Below are positions 1-6,222 of a DNA stretch of 8,332 bases, piece by piece (within the stretch, counting starts at the first letter, position 1; every line of letters starts with the position of its first letter). The stretch is from positions 1-8,332 of the forward strand of contig VSMY01000108.1 in NCBI GenBank assembly GCA_009773995.1. The letters run 5' to 3'. The DNA comes from Oscillibacter sp. (GTDB lineage Bacteria; Bacillota; Clostridia; Oscillospirales; Oscillospiraceae). A program made the position numbers and the translations under genes. The notes beneath the pieces are model-generated. The model was not told the DNA's origin and ran no database searches. It was given only the letters and a program-made list of their open reading frames with translations.

Positions 1-129
1 GGCTTCACCGAGGAGGACTTCAAGAAGTTCCCCCAGAGCGTGGAGGCCAACCAGCAGCGCCTGATGACCAACGCCTATTATCCCTTCGACCTGGAGAGCG
101 AGGAAGCCATCTATCGCAAGTGCTTCTGA
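1..129 (+). CDS. C-terminal fragment of a probable iron-containing alcohol dehydrogenase
   Basis: Reading frame 1 is open from the left edge to a TGA at 127-129 and gives 42 residues, beginning GFTEEDFKKF and ending EEAIYRKCF. The pattern of a TEED helix start, then a helix with an NQQRL segment, a short loop and a final EEAIYRK helix matches the extreme C terminus of group III iron-containing alcohol dehydrogenases (butanol and lactaldehyde reductase type). These are cytosolic NAD(P)H-dependent enzymes interconverting aldehydes or ketones and alcohols. The metal- and cofactor-binding residues lie upstream of the window, so the family call rests on the tail alone and the substrate cannot be named. 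The gene ends about 20 bases before a strong hairpin terminator and converges on the nucleoside kinase gene. Confidence 0.6.
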   Translation, partial: GFTEEDFKKFPQSVEANQQRLMTNAYYPFDLESEEAIYRKCF

Positions 130-149
130 GCAAATCCGTTTGGAACAAA

Positions 150-184
150 ACCGCCCGGCATGTTCAACATGCCGGGCGGTTTTT
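150..184. terminator. Bidirectional intrinsic terminator between convergent genes
   Basis: Positions 150-164 and 166-180 are perfect inverted repeats (15-base arms, arm sequence accgcccggcatgtt), effectively a hairpin with a short TTCAA-type loop. On the + strand the stem runs into TTTTT (180-184). On the - strand it runs into TTTT (147-150) followed by GTTCC. It terminates the + strand gene ending at 129 and can also serve the - strand kinase gene ending at 250, which has no other clear terminator in the 66 bases after its stop codon. Confidence 0.9.
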
Positions 185-249
185 CCAAGCTCACAGCGCC
201 GGAGAGGCCATAGGCTCATCGGTCCGCAGCTTCACGGGGCCTGTCTTTC

Positions 250-1920
250 TTAGGCGTGGTAGCAGCCCCCGCCGATGAACTCCCGCATCAGAGAGGTCTT
301 GGGGATGTTGTCCGCGGGGATGGGCAGGAAATAGTTCAGGAATTTCAAAAGCCGCTTGGCCTCGATATACTCCTCGCTGTCCCTGGGAACGCCGAAGAGC
401 AGGGGCTGGACGTAGGGCTTCAGCAGGGCCGTCTCGTAAATGAGGGCGGAGTTGAAAATCATGTCCGCGCTGTCCTGGAAGGGGAAGATGTTGTTTTCCT
501 CCCCCCGCCGGACGGAGGGCCACATTTTGATGGTGGCCTGGGCGCTGTAGCCCCGGGTCCGGGCGTCCCGCTCAATGCGCCGGAGGAGCCGGGCGTCGGT
601 GGTGGGGATGCGGTTGTGGTCGTCGATGTTCAGGGTGGTCAGGCAGCTGATATAGATTTTGTATTTGCTTTCCTTGGGCAGGGCGTGGGTGAACGCGTCG
701 TTGAGGCAGTGGATGCCCTCGATGACCAGCACGTCGCCTTCCGACAGGCGGAGGAAATTGCCGTTGTACTCTCTTGCGCCCTTTTTGAAATTGTAGGTGG
801 GAATTTCCACGGTCTCGCCGTTCAGGAGGCGGATGCAGTCCTGATTGAACTGCTCCACGTCCATGGCCCCCAGGCCCTCGAAGTCATAGTTGCCGTTTTC
901 GTCCCTGGGAGTTTTGTCCCGGTTTACAAAATAGTTGTCGGTGGCGATGGGGTGGGGCCGCAGGCCGCAGGCCCGCAGCTGGGTGGACAGACGGTGAGAG
1001 AAGGTGGTCTTGCCGGAGGAGGAGGGACCCGCGATCATGACGAAGCGGACCTCCTTCCGGGAGGCGATTTCGGCGGCGATGTCGCCGATCTTCTTTTCCA
1101 TCATGGCCTCATGGGCCAGGATGAGGGGCGTGGCCCCGCCTTGGGAGATGGTGGTGTTCAGCTCCGCCACGTTGGAGGCGTTCAGAGCCTCGGAGCGGAG
1201 GGTGGATTCGTAGAGCTCCCGGAAGACCTTGCGGGAGGGCTTGAAGTCCCCCAAACGGTTGGGGTCCTTCTGCGTGGGCAGGCGGAGGACAAAGCCGTTT
1301 TCAAAGAGCTCCAGGCCAAAGCACCGGATATAGCCGGTATCCGGAGCCATGTAACCGTAAAAGTAGTCCACGAAGCCGTCCAGGGAATAGACGTTGACAT
1401 GGGAGTTGATGCGGAAGCTGAGGAGCTGGGCCTTGTGAACCAGCCGGGCCTTGTGGAACAGCTCCACGGCGTCGTCGGTGTTGATGGTCCGTTTCTCAAA
1501 GGGCAGCGCGGCGGCGGACAGCTCCCGCATCCGGTCCTCCACCCGGCCCAGCAGGGCCTGGTCCAGAGTGAAATTTCCACGGGCCAGGATAAAGAGGGCG
1601 CTGCTGAGGGAGTACTCCACGGAGATGCGTTCCACATTCTCCCGGCCCGCCACGTCATAGAAGGCCTTCAGCATCAGGAAGACGGCGCTGCGCTCGTAGG
1701 TCTGAATGCCGGGCCGGTCCTGGGCGGTGACCATTTTCAGCGAGCAGTCCCGATCCAGGACCTTGTGGAGCTCGCAGAGCTTCCCGTCCCGGTTGACCAG
1801 CAGGATGTCGTAAGGGGTCCGGCCCTGAAAATCCGCCGCAATGGCGCGGTAGGGCGTTCCGTAAGGATAGGCGTATTCCACGCCGTCCACGGTGACCTTG
1901 ATCATGTTTTTCTCTTCCAT
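250..1920 (-). CDS. Nucleoside kinase (uridine kinase-like) with N-terminal TGS/ThrRS-like region
   Basis: This 556-residue cytosolic protein is predicted to phosphorylate a nucleoside, probably uridine/cytidine, with a nucleoside triphosphate in pyrimidine salvage. Residues 1-65 look like a TGS (ubiquitin-like) domain. Residues about 70-230 resemble the second additional domain of threonyl-tRNA synthetase, with a histidine pair at 156 and 162. The C-terminal half is a P-loop uridine kinase/phosphoribulokinase-type domain: Walker A GPSSSGKT at 298-305, DNYF at 328-331, PTYNF at 374-378, Walker-B-like VIEGIH at 399-404, and an arginine-rich lid, RLLRRIERDARTRG, at 444-457. Length and domain order match the known TGS-linked nucleoside kinases of Firmicutes and Thermotoga. 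The ATG at 1920 is chosen because AGAAGGAGG lies 7 bases upstream; the second Met at residue 6 lacks this spacing. The gene is monocistronic, with a promoter at 1998-2026. The exact nucleoside substrate and the role of the N-terminal half are not shown by the sequence. Confidence 0.92.
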   Translation of the reverse strand: MEEKNMIKVTVDGVEYAYPYGTPYRAIAADFQGRTPYDILLVNRDGKLCELHKVLDRDCSLKMVTAQDRPGIQTYERSAVFLMLKAFYDVAGRENVERISVEYSLSSALFILARGNFTLDQALLGRVEDRMRELSAAALPFEKRTINTDDAVELFHKARLVHKAQLLSFRINSHVNVYSLDGFVDYFYGYMAPDTGYIRCFGLELFENGFVLRLPTQKDPNRLGDFKPSRKVFRELYESTLRSEALNASNVAELNTTISQGGATPLILAHEAMMEKKIGDIAAEIASRKEVRFVMIAGPSSSGKTTFSHRLSTQLRACGLRPHPIATDNYFVNRDKTPRDENGNYDFEGLGAMDVEQFNQDCIRLLNGETVEIPTYNFKKGAREYNGNFLRLSEGDVLVIEGIHCLNDAFTHALPKESKYKIYISCLTTLNIDDHNRIPTTDARLLRRIERDARTRGYSAQATIKMWPSVRRGEENNIFPFQDSADMIFNSALIYETALLKPYVQPLLFGVPRDSEEYIEAKRLLKFLNYFLPIPADNIPKTSLMREFIGGGCYHA

Positions 1921-1927
1921 AGGATGG

Positions 1928-1936
1928 CCTCCTTCT
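1928..1936 (-). promoter_or_regulatory. Strong Shine-Dalgarno of the nucleoside kinase
   Basis: On the - strand this reads AGAAGGAGG and ends 7 bases before the ATG at 1920. It fixes that start over the in-frame ATG five codons later. Confidence 0.85.
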
Positions 1937-1997
1937 ATATATGATGGTTCCGCCGGGCGAAGAGGGGGCTTTCGCGTTCTTCGACCGGGCTGACTCT

Positions 1998-2026
1998 ATC
2001 ATACGATATTTCGGCGGAAAATACAA
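1998..2026 (-). promoter_or_regulatory. Sigma-A-type promoter of the nucleoside kinase gene
   Basis: On the - strand, TTGTAT (2026-2021) and TATGAT (2003-1998) are separated by exactly 17 bases. The -10 matches consensus at 5 of 6 positions and the -35 at 3 of 6. Transcription would start near 1991, leaving a leader of about 70 bases. The element lies between the terminator of the upstream operon (2042-2072) and the kinase RBS, so the kinase gene is likely an independent transcription unit. Confidence 0.65.
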
Positions 2027-2041
2027 GGAGGATTCCACCGT

Positions 2042-2072
2042 AAAAAGGCCGGGCGGACAGCTCCGCCCGGCC
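2042..2072 (-). terminator. Intrinsic terminator of the kinase/solute-binding-protein operon
   Basis: Perfect 11-base arms at 2047-2057 and 2062-2072 (ggccgggcgga / tccgcccggcc) flank a CAGC loop. On the - strand the stem is followed directly by TTTTT (2046-2042). It lies 37 bases past the stop codon of the solute-binding lipoprotein and marks the end of that operon. Confidence 0.9.
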
Positions 2073-2108
2073 CCGTGCCGCTCTGCTCCGCTCATGGCGG
2101 AAGCCATG

Positions 2109-3425
2109 TTATCCCTTCGTAAGCGCCGCTTCCTGGAGCGCGTCGAAGGCGGCCATGCACTCGTCCACCGACGCGCCTCCCAGAAGCTCCCGCACGATGA
2201 GGCAGGTGTTTCCCCACTGTTCCACATTCATTCCCGCGTTGGAGCCCAGGACGTAGACCCCTTCTTCAATCCGGTCGTTGAGGGGACGCAGAGAGGGGAC
2301 GCAGTCCACCTTTACGTTTTTGGAGGGGGAGATGACCCGGTTGGTTTCCGAATAGAGCTGGAGGGCCTCGTCCGAAGTCATGATGTCCAGGACCTTCACC
2401 GCGTCTTCCCGGTGTTCCGCCTCCGCGCCGACGCCGAATCCGGTCATGGGCATCACCGGCATCTGGCCCCGGCTGCTGGGGAAGCCCACGACCTGCATTT
2501 CAAAATCGGTTTTCCCATAGCCGGTTTCCGTGTTGGCCGCCCCCCAGTAGGCCATGACGATGGGGGTTTTCCCCGCCAGAAAGTCCGGCCCTTCCGCCTC
2601 GATGGCCTCGCTGACCAGGGCGGTTTCCGCGTCGATGTAACCGCGGTCCATAAGGATTTGCAGGAACTCAAAGCCGGGGCGCATATAGTCGCTGTATTTG
2701 GCCTCGCCGCTGTTGAGGGCCGCGATTTCCGCTTCCGTATTTCCGCCGTTGTACAGGTCCGCATAGGCCAGGGCGAAAACGAAGGTTTCCAGCCACCAGC
2801 GGTTTGCCCCTATGGGCGTCTCAAATCCGTTTTCCTTGAAAACGCGGCAGCACTCCAGGAACTCCTCCGGCGTTTCCGGCTGGGACAAACCATACTGGTT
2901 GAACAGGTCCATGTTGAGGAACAGGCCGTAGGCCACCACCTCCTGGGGGATGGCCACCAGCTTCCCGTCCACCGTGTTGGCGACCCGGATAATCTCCCGC
3001 AGGTTTTTCGCGCTGTCCAGTCCCGAGAGGTCCGTCAGCTTTCCTTCCGCGCCCAAAGCCAGGAGGGTATCCGGGTTCAGCAGGTACAAGTCGTCCATAT
3101 TGCTGCGCGCCCGGTCGAGAGTGACCTCGTCGTAGGTCTTATCCTGATAGGTTTCCGCCGTGTAGGTCCTGTACATCATGGTCACGCCCAGCTTTTCCTC
3201 GGCCATTGCCACCGTCAGGTCCGATGCGGTCCGCGCGATGTTTTTCGCGTCGGGATCGGTTTTTTCCATGGGACTGAACAGGTTCACCACCCGCTGCTCT
3301 TCCTCTTCCTGAGAAATCAGGTTCTTGGGCTGGTCGGAGCCTCCGCAGGCGGTCAGGGACAGCGCCGCCAGCGCCGCCAGGAACAGGGCGGACCATTTCC
3401 GGCTCGCTCTCTTGATAGGCGTCAT
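2109..3425 (-). CDS. Extracellular solute-binding lipoprotein (family 1 type), coupled to a sensor kinase
   Basis: This 438-residue protein begins with a lipoprotein signal: basic n-region MTPIKRASRKW, a hydrophobic stretch SALFLAALAALSL, then lipobox LTAC with Cys27 as the lipidated residue, followed by a GGSD linker. It should be exported and tethered to the outer face of the membrane. The mature part has the length and layout of ABC-type family 1 (sugar-type) solute-binding proteins: a DLYLLNPDTLLALGAEGKL segment in the first lobe, a GFGVGAEAEHREDAVKVLDI segment near the hinge, and a helical C terminus. The ligand cannot be told from sequence. The ATG at 3425 is chosen because its ATGA overlaps the TGA of the upstream kinase gene and AAAGGAAG sits 7 bases before it. 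An in-frame ATG at 3452 has no RBS and would place 9 extra residues before the signal peptide. No permease or ATPase gene lies in this transcription unit, so a role in sensing with the kinase is as plausible as transport. The sensing role is inference. Confidence 0.88.
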   Translation of the reverse strand: MTPIKRASRKWSALFLAALAALSLTACGGSDQPKNLISQEEEEQRVVNLFSPMEKTDPDAKNIARTASDLTVAMAEEKLGVTMMYRTYTAETYQDKTYDEVTLDRARSNMDDLYLLNPDTLLALGAEGKLTDLSGLDSAKNLREIIRVANTVDGKLVAIPQEVVAYGLFLNMDLFNQYGLSQPETPEEFLECCRVFKENGFETPIGANRWWLETFVFALAYADLYNGGNTEAEIAALNSGEAKYSDYMRPGFEFLQILMDRGYIDAETALVSEAIEAEGPDFLAGKTPIVMAYWGAANTETGYGKTDFEMQVVGFPSSRGQMPVMPMTGFGVGAEAEHREDAVKVLDIMTSDEALQLYSETNRVISPSKNVKVDCVPSLRPLNDRIEEGVYVLGSNAGMNVEQWGNTCLIVRELLGGASVDECMAAFDALQEAALTKG

Positions 3426-5986
3426 AATCCATCTTCCTTTCGTCTGATACATTGTGAGATGACGGTCTTCAAATGCTCCATGTTCAGCGGCTTGGCCACG
3501 TGGGCGTTCATCCCCGCGTCCAGCGCCGCTTTTTCATCTTCGGCGAAGGCGTTGGCCGTCATGGCGATAATGGGGATACGCCCCGCGTCCTCCCGCTCCA
3601 GGGAACGAATGGCCCTGGCGGCTTCGTGACCGTTCATCACCGGCATCTGCACATCCATCAAAATGGCGTCGAACTCGCCCGCTTCCGCCTTCTGGAAGCG
3701 CTCCACCGCCAAACGGCCGTTTTCCACGATTTCGCAGGAGGCCCCCTCCATCTCCAGGAGCTCCGTTAGAATTTCCGCGTTGATTTCGTTGTCCTCCGCG
3801 GCGAGGAAATGGAGTCCCCGCAGGCCGCCGTCTTCCTCCGGGACGGCAGGGGCGATCTCGCCGGGATCCGCCCAGAGCTGCGCCACCTTTTCCCGGAACG
3901 CGGAGACGAAGAAGGGCTTTGTGAGAATGCCTGTGCGGCTGATTTGCAGCGCTTCCTCCACTCCCTCCGCGCCGGATTCCGCCAGGAAAAGGATGGGAAC
4001 GGGAAGGGACTCCCGCAGGTCCCGGGCCGCCTGGAGGCCGCAGGTCTCCCAGTCCAGCAGAACGATTTGGCAGTCTCCGCCGTTGTCCCGCAGCCAGGCT
4101 GCGGCTTCCTCCCAGCCGGCGGCGGCGTCCAGCCGGATTTCGGCGTCCTGCATGAGGGACTGAATGCTCTCCCGGCTCTCCGGGTCGGCGTCCACCGCCA
4201 GCACGCGGGAGATGCCCCGCTGTTCCCAGAAGCGCCGGTCCGCGTGCCCCTCCTGAATGCGGAGCTCCAGATCGACCCGGAAGAGGGAGCCCCGGTCTAC
4301 CTCGCTGAAAACCTCGATGGTGCCTCCCATCAGCTCTACGATGCTTTTGGTGATGGCCATACCCAGCCCGGTGCCCTGCACTTTGTTGGTGGTGCTGTTC
4401 TCCGCTCTGGTAAACGCGTCGAAAATGGTTTCCAGGTATTCCGGCGTCATGCCGTAGCCGTCGTCCTCTACCTCCATGCGGATATGCTCATACTGGCTGG
4501 AGCGCTGTTTCAGCTCGATGATGCGGAACCGGATGTGCCCGCCCTCCGGCGTGTATTTCACGGCGTTGGAGAGGAGGTTGATCAAAATCTGGTTGATTCG
4601 GGTTTCGTCGCCAATCAGGCGCTCGTGCCGGACGCCGGATACCTCCAGGTGAAAGTCCTGTTTTTTGGCCTTCGCCATGGGCTGGATGATGGCGTCCACA
4701 GAGGAAATCACGTCGTTCAGGGAGAATTCCTCCAGGTTCAGCACGACCTTTCCGCTCTCGATTTTGGAGACGTCCAGAATGTCGTTGATGAGGCTGAGAA
4801 GGTGCTGGCCGGAGGACAGGATCTTCTGGGTATATTCCCGGACCTTGGCAGGATTCTCCGCGTCCTTGGAGAGGAGGGAAGCGAATCCCAGCACCGCGTT
4901 CATGGGCGTGCGGATGTCATGGGACATGTTGGAGAGGAAGGTGGTTTTGGACTCGCTGGCAATCTGCGCGGCCTGGAGGGCCTCCGCCAGCTGCTGGCTG
5001 TGAAGCCTCCGCTCCGCCTCCCGCTCCTTCCGGAGCTTATCCTGCTGCCTCCAGCTGAGGTAGTACAGCAGGATGCACAGGAAGAAGGCCGCCAGCATGG
5101 AGGCTACCACGATGAAAATGTTCTGGTTGACGGTTCGCCCCTCCTGCTGGATGGCTTGGATGGGCACGTAGCCCACCAGGAAGATGGTGCCGCCGTTCAC
5201 CGACCACATGTAGTTCAGCGCCTGCACTTCCCGGATATCGTGGTAGAAGAGAATATTCCTCCCGCTCTCCAGGCACGCGTTTACCTCCGCCTGGATGTCC
5301 GGGTCCTGGATGTCGTTGGCGCGGTAGAAATCGGTCAGATTCAAATGGCCCGCGCTCCTCTGGCCCATGCCCTTGGGCTTTAGGACAAAGCGCTGGCTTT
5401 CCGCGTCCATGACGTACAGCGAGGCCTGCTTGTTGTAAAACCCTTCCGGAAGGGAGCGGTCGACGGCGTCGTAAATGTATTCGGCGTAAAGGGTCCCGAT
5501 TTCCCGGCCGTCCCGTTCAACGGGGCACTTTATGGTGTAGGACCAGGTTCCCATGTAATTCAGATAAGATTGGGAGACCGGAAGGCCCATGACCGTTCCA
5601 CCGGCGGAAAAATCCAGGCCGCCTTCGGTAAAGAGGTCTCCGGTATTGGAGACGCCCTCGGTTTTTCCGGAGAGAATCAGAGACATTTTGGACATGGTCT
5701 GGTTTTTCTCATAGGCCCGGATGTACGCCTCCGGGTCGTCCACACGGGCAATCTCCTGGGCGATCAGGGTCTGAAACTCCGCCTCGCTGCGCAGGATGGC
5801 CTCGATGGTGCTCTGAATGAGGTCCAGGCTTTCGCTCAGGTTTTGTATGGCGGACTCGGACATCTCTCTGGCAGTCTTTCGCGACACCGAAAATATAATT
5901 GCCCCGAACATGCAGAAAACCAATATGATGGAGAGGAGCAGGGAGAGACCTCTCCGCTTTTTTTGCGTATTTGGAATGTTCTTCAT
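3422..5986 (-). CDS. Membrane hybrid sensor histidine kinase with two receiver domains
   Basis: This 854-residue sensor kinase has TM1 at about 13-35, an extracytoplasmic domain at about 36-288 (dCACHE-like by size and position, not proven), TM2 at about 289-312, and a charged, probably coiled-coil linker to about 345. The HisKA H-box has SHDIRTP with phospho-acceptor His356. The ATPase domain shows the N-box Asn474, the DDGYG box at 508-512 and the GTGLG box at 538-542. A first receiver (about 594-705) keeps Asp645 and Lys690 but has Ala600 in the acidic pair and Ala669 where Thr/Ser is usual. The second receiver (about 727-850) is canonical: Glu731/Asp732, Asp778, Thr810, Lys832. There is no HPt or DNA-binding output domain. 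The start is ATG 5986, with GGAG 7 bases upstream; the frame stays open to a TTG at 6061, but that extension is Pro/Arg-rich and has no RBS. It is the first gene of an operon with the downstream lipoprotein (ATGA overlap). The signal sensed and the phosphorelay partner are unknown. Confidence 0.93.
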   Translation of the reverse strand: MKNIPNTQKKRRGLSLLLSIILVFCMFGAIIFSVSRKTAREMSESAIQNLSESLDLIQSTIEAILRSEAEFQTLIAQEIARVDDPEAYIRAYEKNQTMSKMSLILSGKTEGVSNTGDLFTEGGLDFSAGGTVMGLPVSQSYLNYMGTWSYTIKCPVERDGREIGTLYAEYIYDAVDRSLPEGFYNKQASLYVMDAESQRFVLKPKGMGQRSAGHLNLTDFYRANDIQDPDIQAEVNACLESGRNILFYHDIREVQALNYMWSVNGGTIFLVGYVPIQAIQQEGRTVNQNIFIVVASMLAAFFLCILLYYLSWRQQDKLRKEREAERRLHSQQLAEALQAAQIASESKTTFLSNMSHDIRTPMNAVLGFASLLSKDAENPAKVREYTQKILSSGQHLLSLINDILDVSKIESGKVVLNLEEFSLNDVISSVDAIIQPMAKAKKQDFHLEVSGVRHERLIGDETRINQILINLLSNAVKYTPEGGHIRFRIIELKQRSSQYEHIRMEVEDDGYGMTPEYLETIFDAFTRAENSTTNKVQGTGLGMAITKSIVELMGGTIEVFSEVDRGSLFRVDLELRIQEGHADRRFWEQRGISRVLAVDADPESRESIQSLMQDAEIRLDAAAGWEEAAAWLRDNGGDCQIVLLDWETCGLQAARDLRESLPVPILFLAESGAEGVEEALQISRTGILTKPFFVSAFREKVAQLWADPGEIAPAVPEEDGGLRGLHFLAAEDNEINAEILTELLEMEGASCEIVENGRLAVERFQKAEAGEFDAILMDVQMPVMNGHEAARAIRSLEREDAGRIPIIAMTANAFAEDEKAALDAGMNAHVAKPLNMEHLKTVISQCIRRKEDGL
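3433..3440 (-). promoter_or_regulatory. Shine-Dalgarno that decides the lipoprotein start
   Basis: On the - strand this reads AAAGGAAG and ends 7 bases before the ATG at 3425. It lies inside the last codons of the kinase gene, which supports translational coupling. It falls downstream of the alternative ATG at 3452 and so cannot serve that start. Confidence 0.75.
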
Positions 5987-5992
5987 TGGCTG

Positions 5993-5998
5993 TCTCCA
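5993..5998 (-). promoter_or_regulatory. Shine-Dalgarno that decides the hybrid kinase start
   Basis: On the - strand this reads TGGAGA, with GGAG ending 7 bases before the ATG at 5986. It supports the 854-residue form, in which the basic NTQKKRRG segment leads straight into TM1 as expected for a membrane sensor. Confidence 0.65.
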
Positions 5999-6037
5999 TT
6001 CTAACGCTCCGGCAGCACGCGCCTGATTGCCGGGGGA

Positions 6038-6052
6038 AGGAGGTTCCCTCCT
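6038..6052 (-). other. Short hairpin in the kinase operon leader
   Basis: In the predicted leader RNA, AGGAGG and CCTCCT form a perfect 6-base-pair stem with a GAA loop (6052-6047 pairing with 6043-6038). The left arm is itself an anti-ribosome sequence, but no start codon follows at usable distance. It may only stabilise the leader; a regulatory role is not shown. Confidence 0.35.
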
Positions 6053-6087
6053 GTTCCGCAAACCGCGTCAAAGCCACATGATATTTC

Positions 6088-6117
6088 ATTATACTATTTT
6101 CTTCCTTTTAGTGTCAA
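6088..6117 (-). promoter_or_regulatory. Perfect-consensus sigma-A promoter of the kinase/lipoprotein operon
   Basis: On the - strand, TTGACA (6117-6112) and TATAAT (6093-6088) both match consensus at 6 of 6 positions, with an 18-base spacer. Transcription would start near 6081, giving a leader of about 95 bases before the ATG at 5986. The element lies just downstream of the terminator of the SLH gene, so the operon starts independently. Confidence 0.88.
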
Positions 6118-6138
6118 TAGATGCCGGGGCGGCGGGGC

Positions 6139-6169
6139 AAAAAGAGGCCGGCGCTCCGGCGCCGGCCTC
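6139..6169 (-). terminator. Intrinsic terminator of the SLH surface-protein gene
   Basis: Perfect 11-base arms at 6144-6154 and 6159-6169 (gaggccggcgc / gcgccggcctc) flank a four-base loop. On the - strand the stem is followed by TTTTT (6143-6139). It lies about 55 bases after the stop codon of the SLH protein gene and about 20 bases before the -35 of the kinase operon. Confidence 0.9.
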
Positions 6170-6222
6170 CTATGCTGTTTCCAAAAGCTGCCTGTGGTGT
6201 CTCCCGCTCTCCGGCGGAACGG

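Noticed and set aside
256..1944. Long + strand open frame (562 codons) opposite the nucleoside kinase
   Set aside because: It is the antisense shadow of a clearly conserved kinase in GC-rich DNA. Its translation is Gly/Val/Asp-rich with no domain, and no RBS supports it.
1941..3629. Long + strand open frame (562 codons) opposite the lipoprotein
   Set aside because: It runs through a promoter, a terminator and the complement of a recognisable solute-binding protein; the translation is low-complexity His/Arg/Gly-rich.
3809..5383. Long + strand open frame (524 codons) opposite the hybrid kinase
   Set aside because: Antisense shadow; the opposite strand carries all histidine kinase and receiver motifs.
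5987..6061. 25-residue N-terminal extension of the hybrid kinase from a TTG at 6061
   Set aside because: There is no Shine-Dalgarno before the TTG, the extension is Pro/Arg-rich and would precede the basic flank of TM1, and the ATG at 5986 has GGAG at 7 bases.
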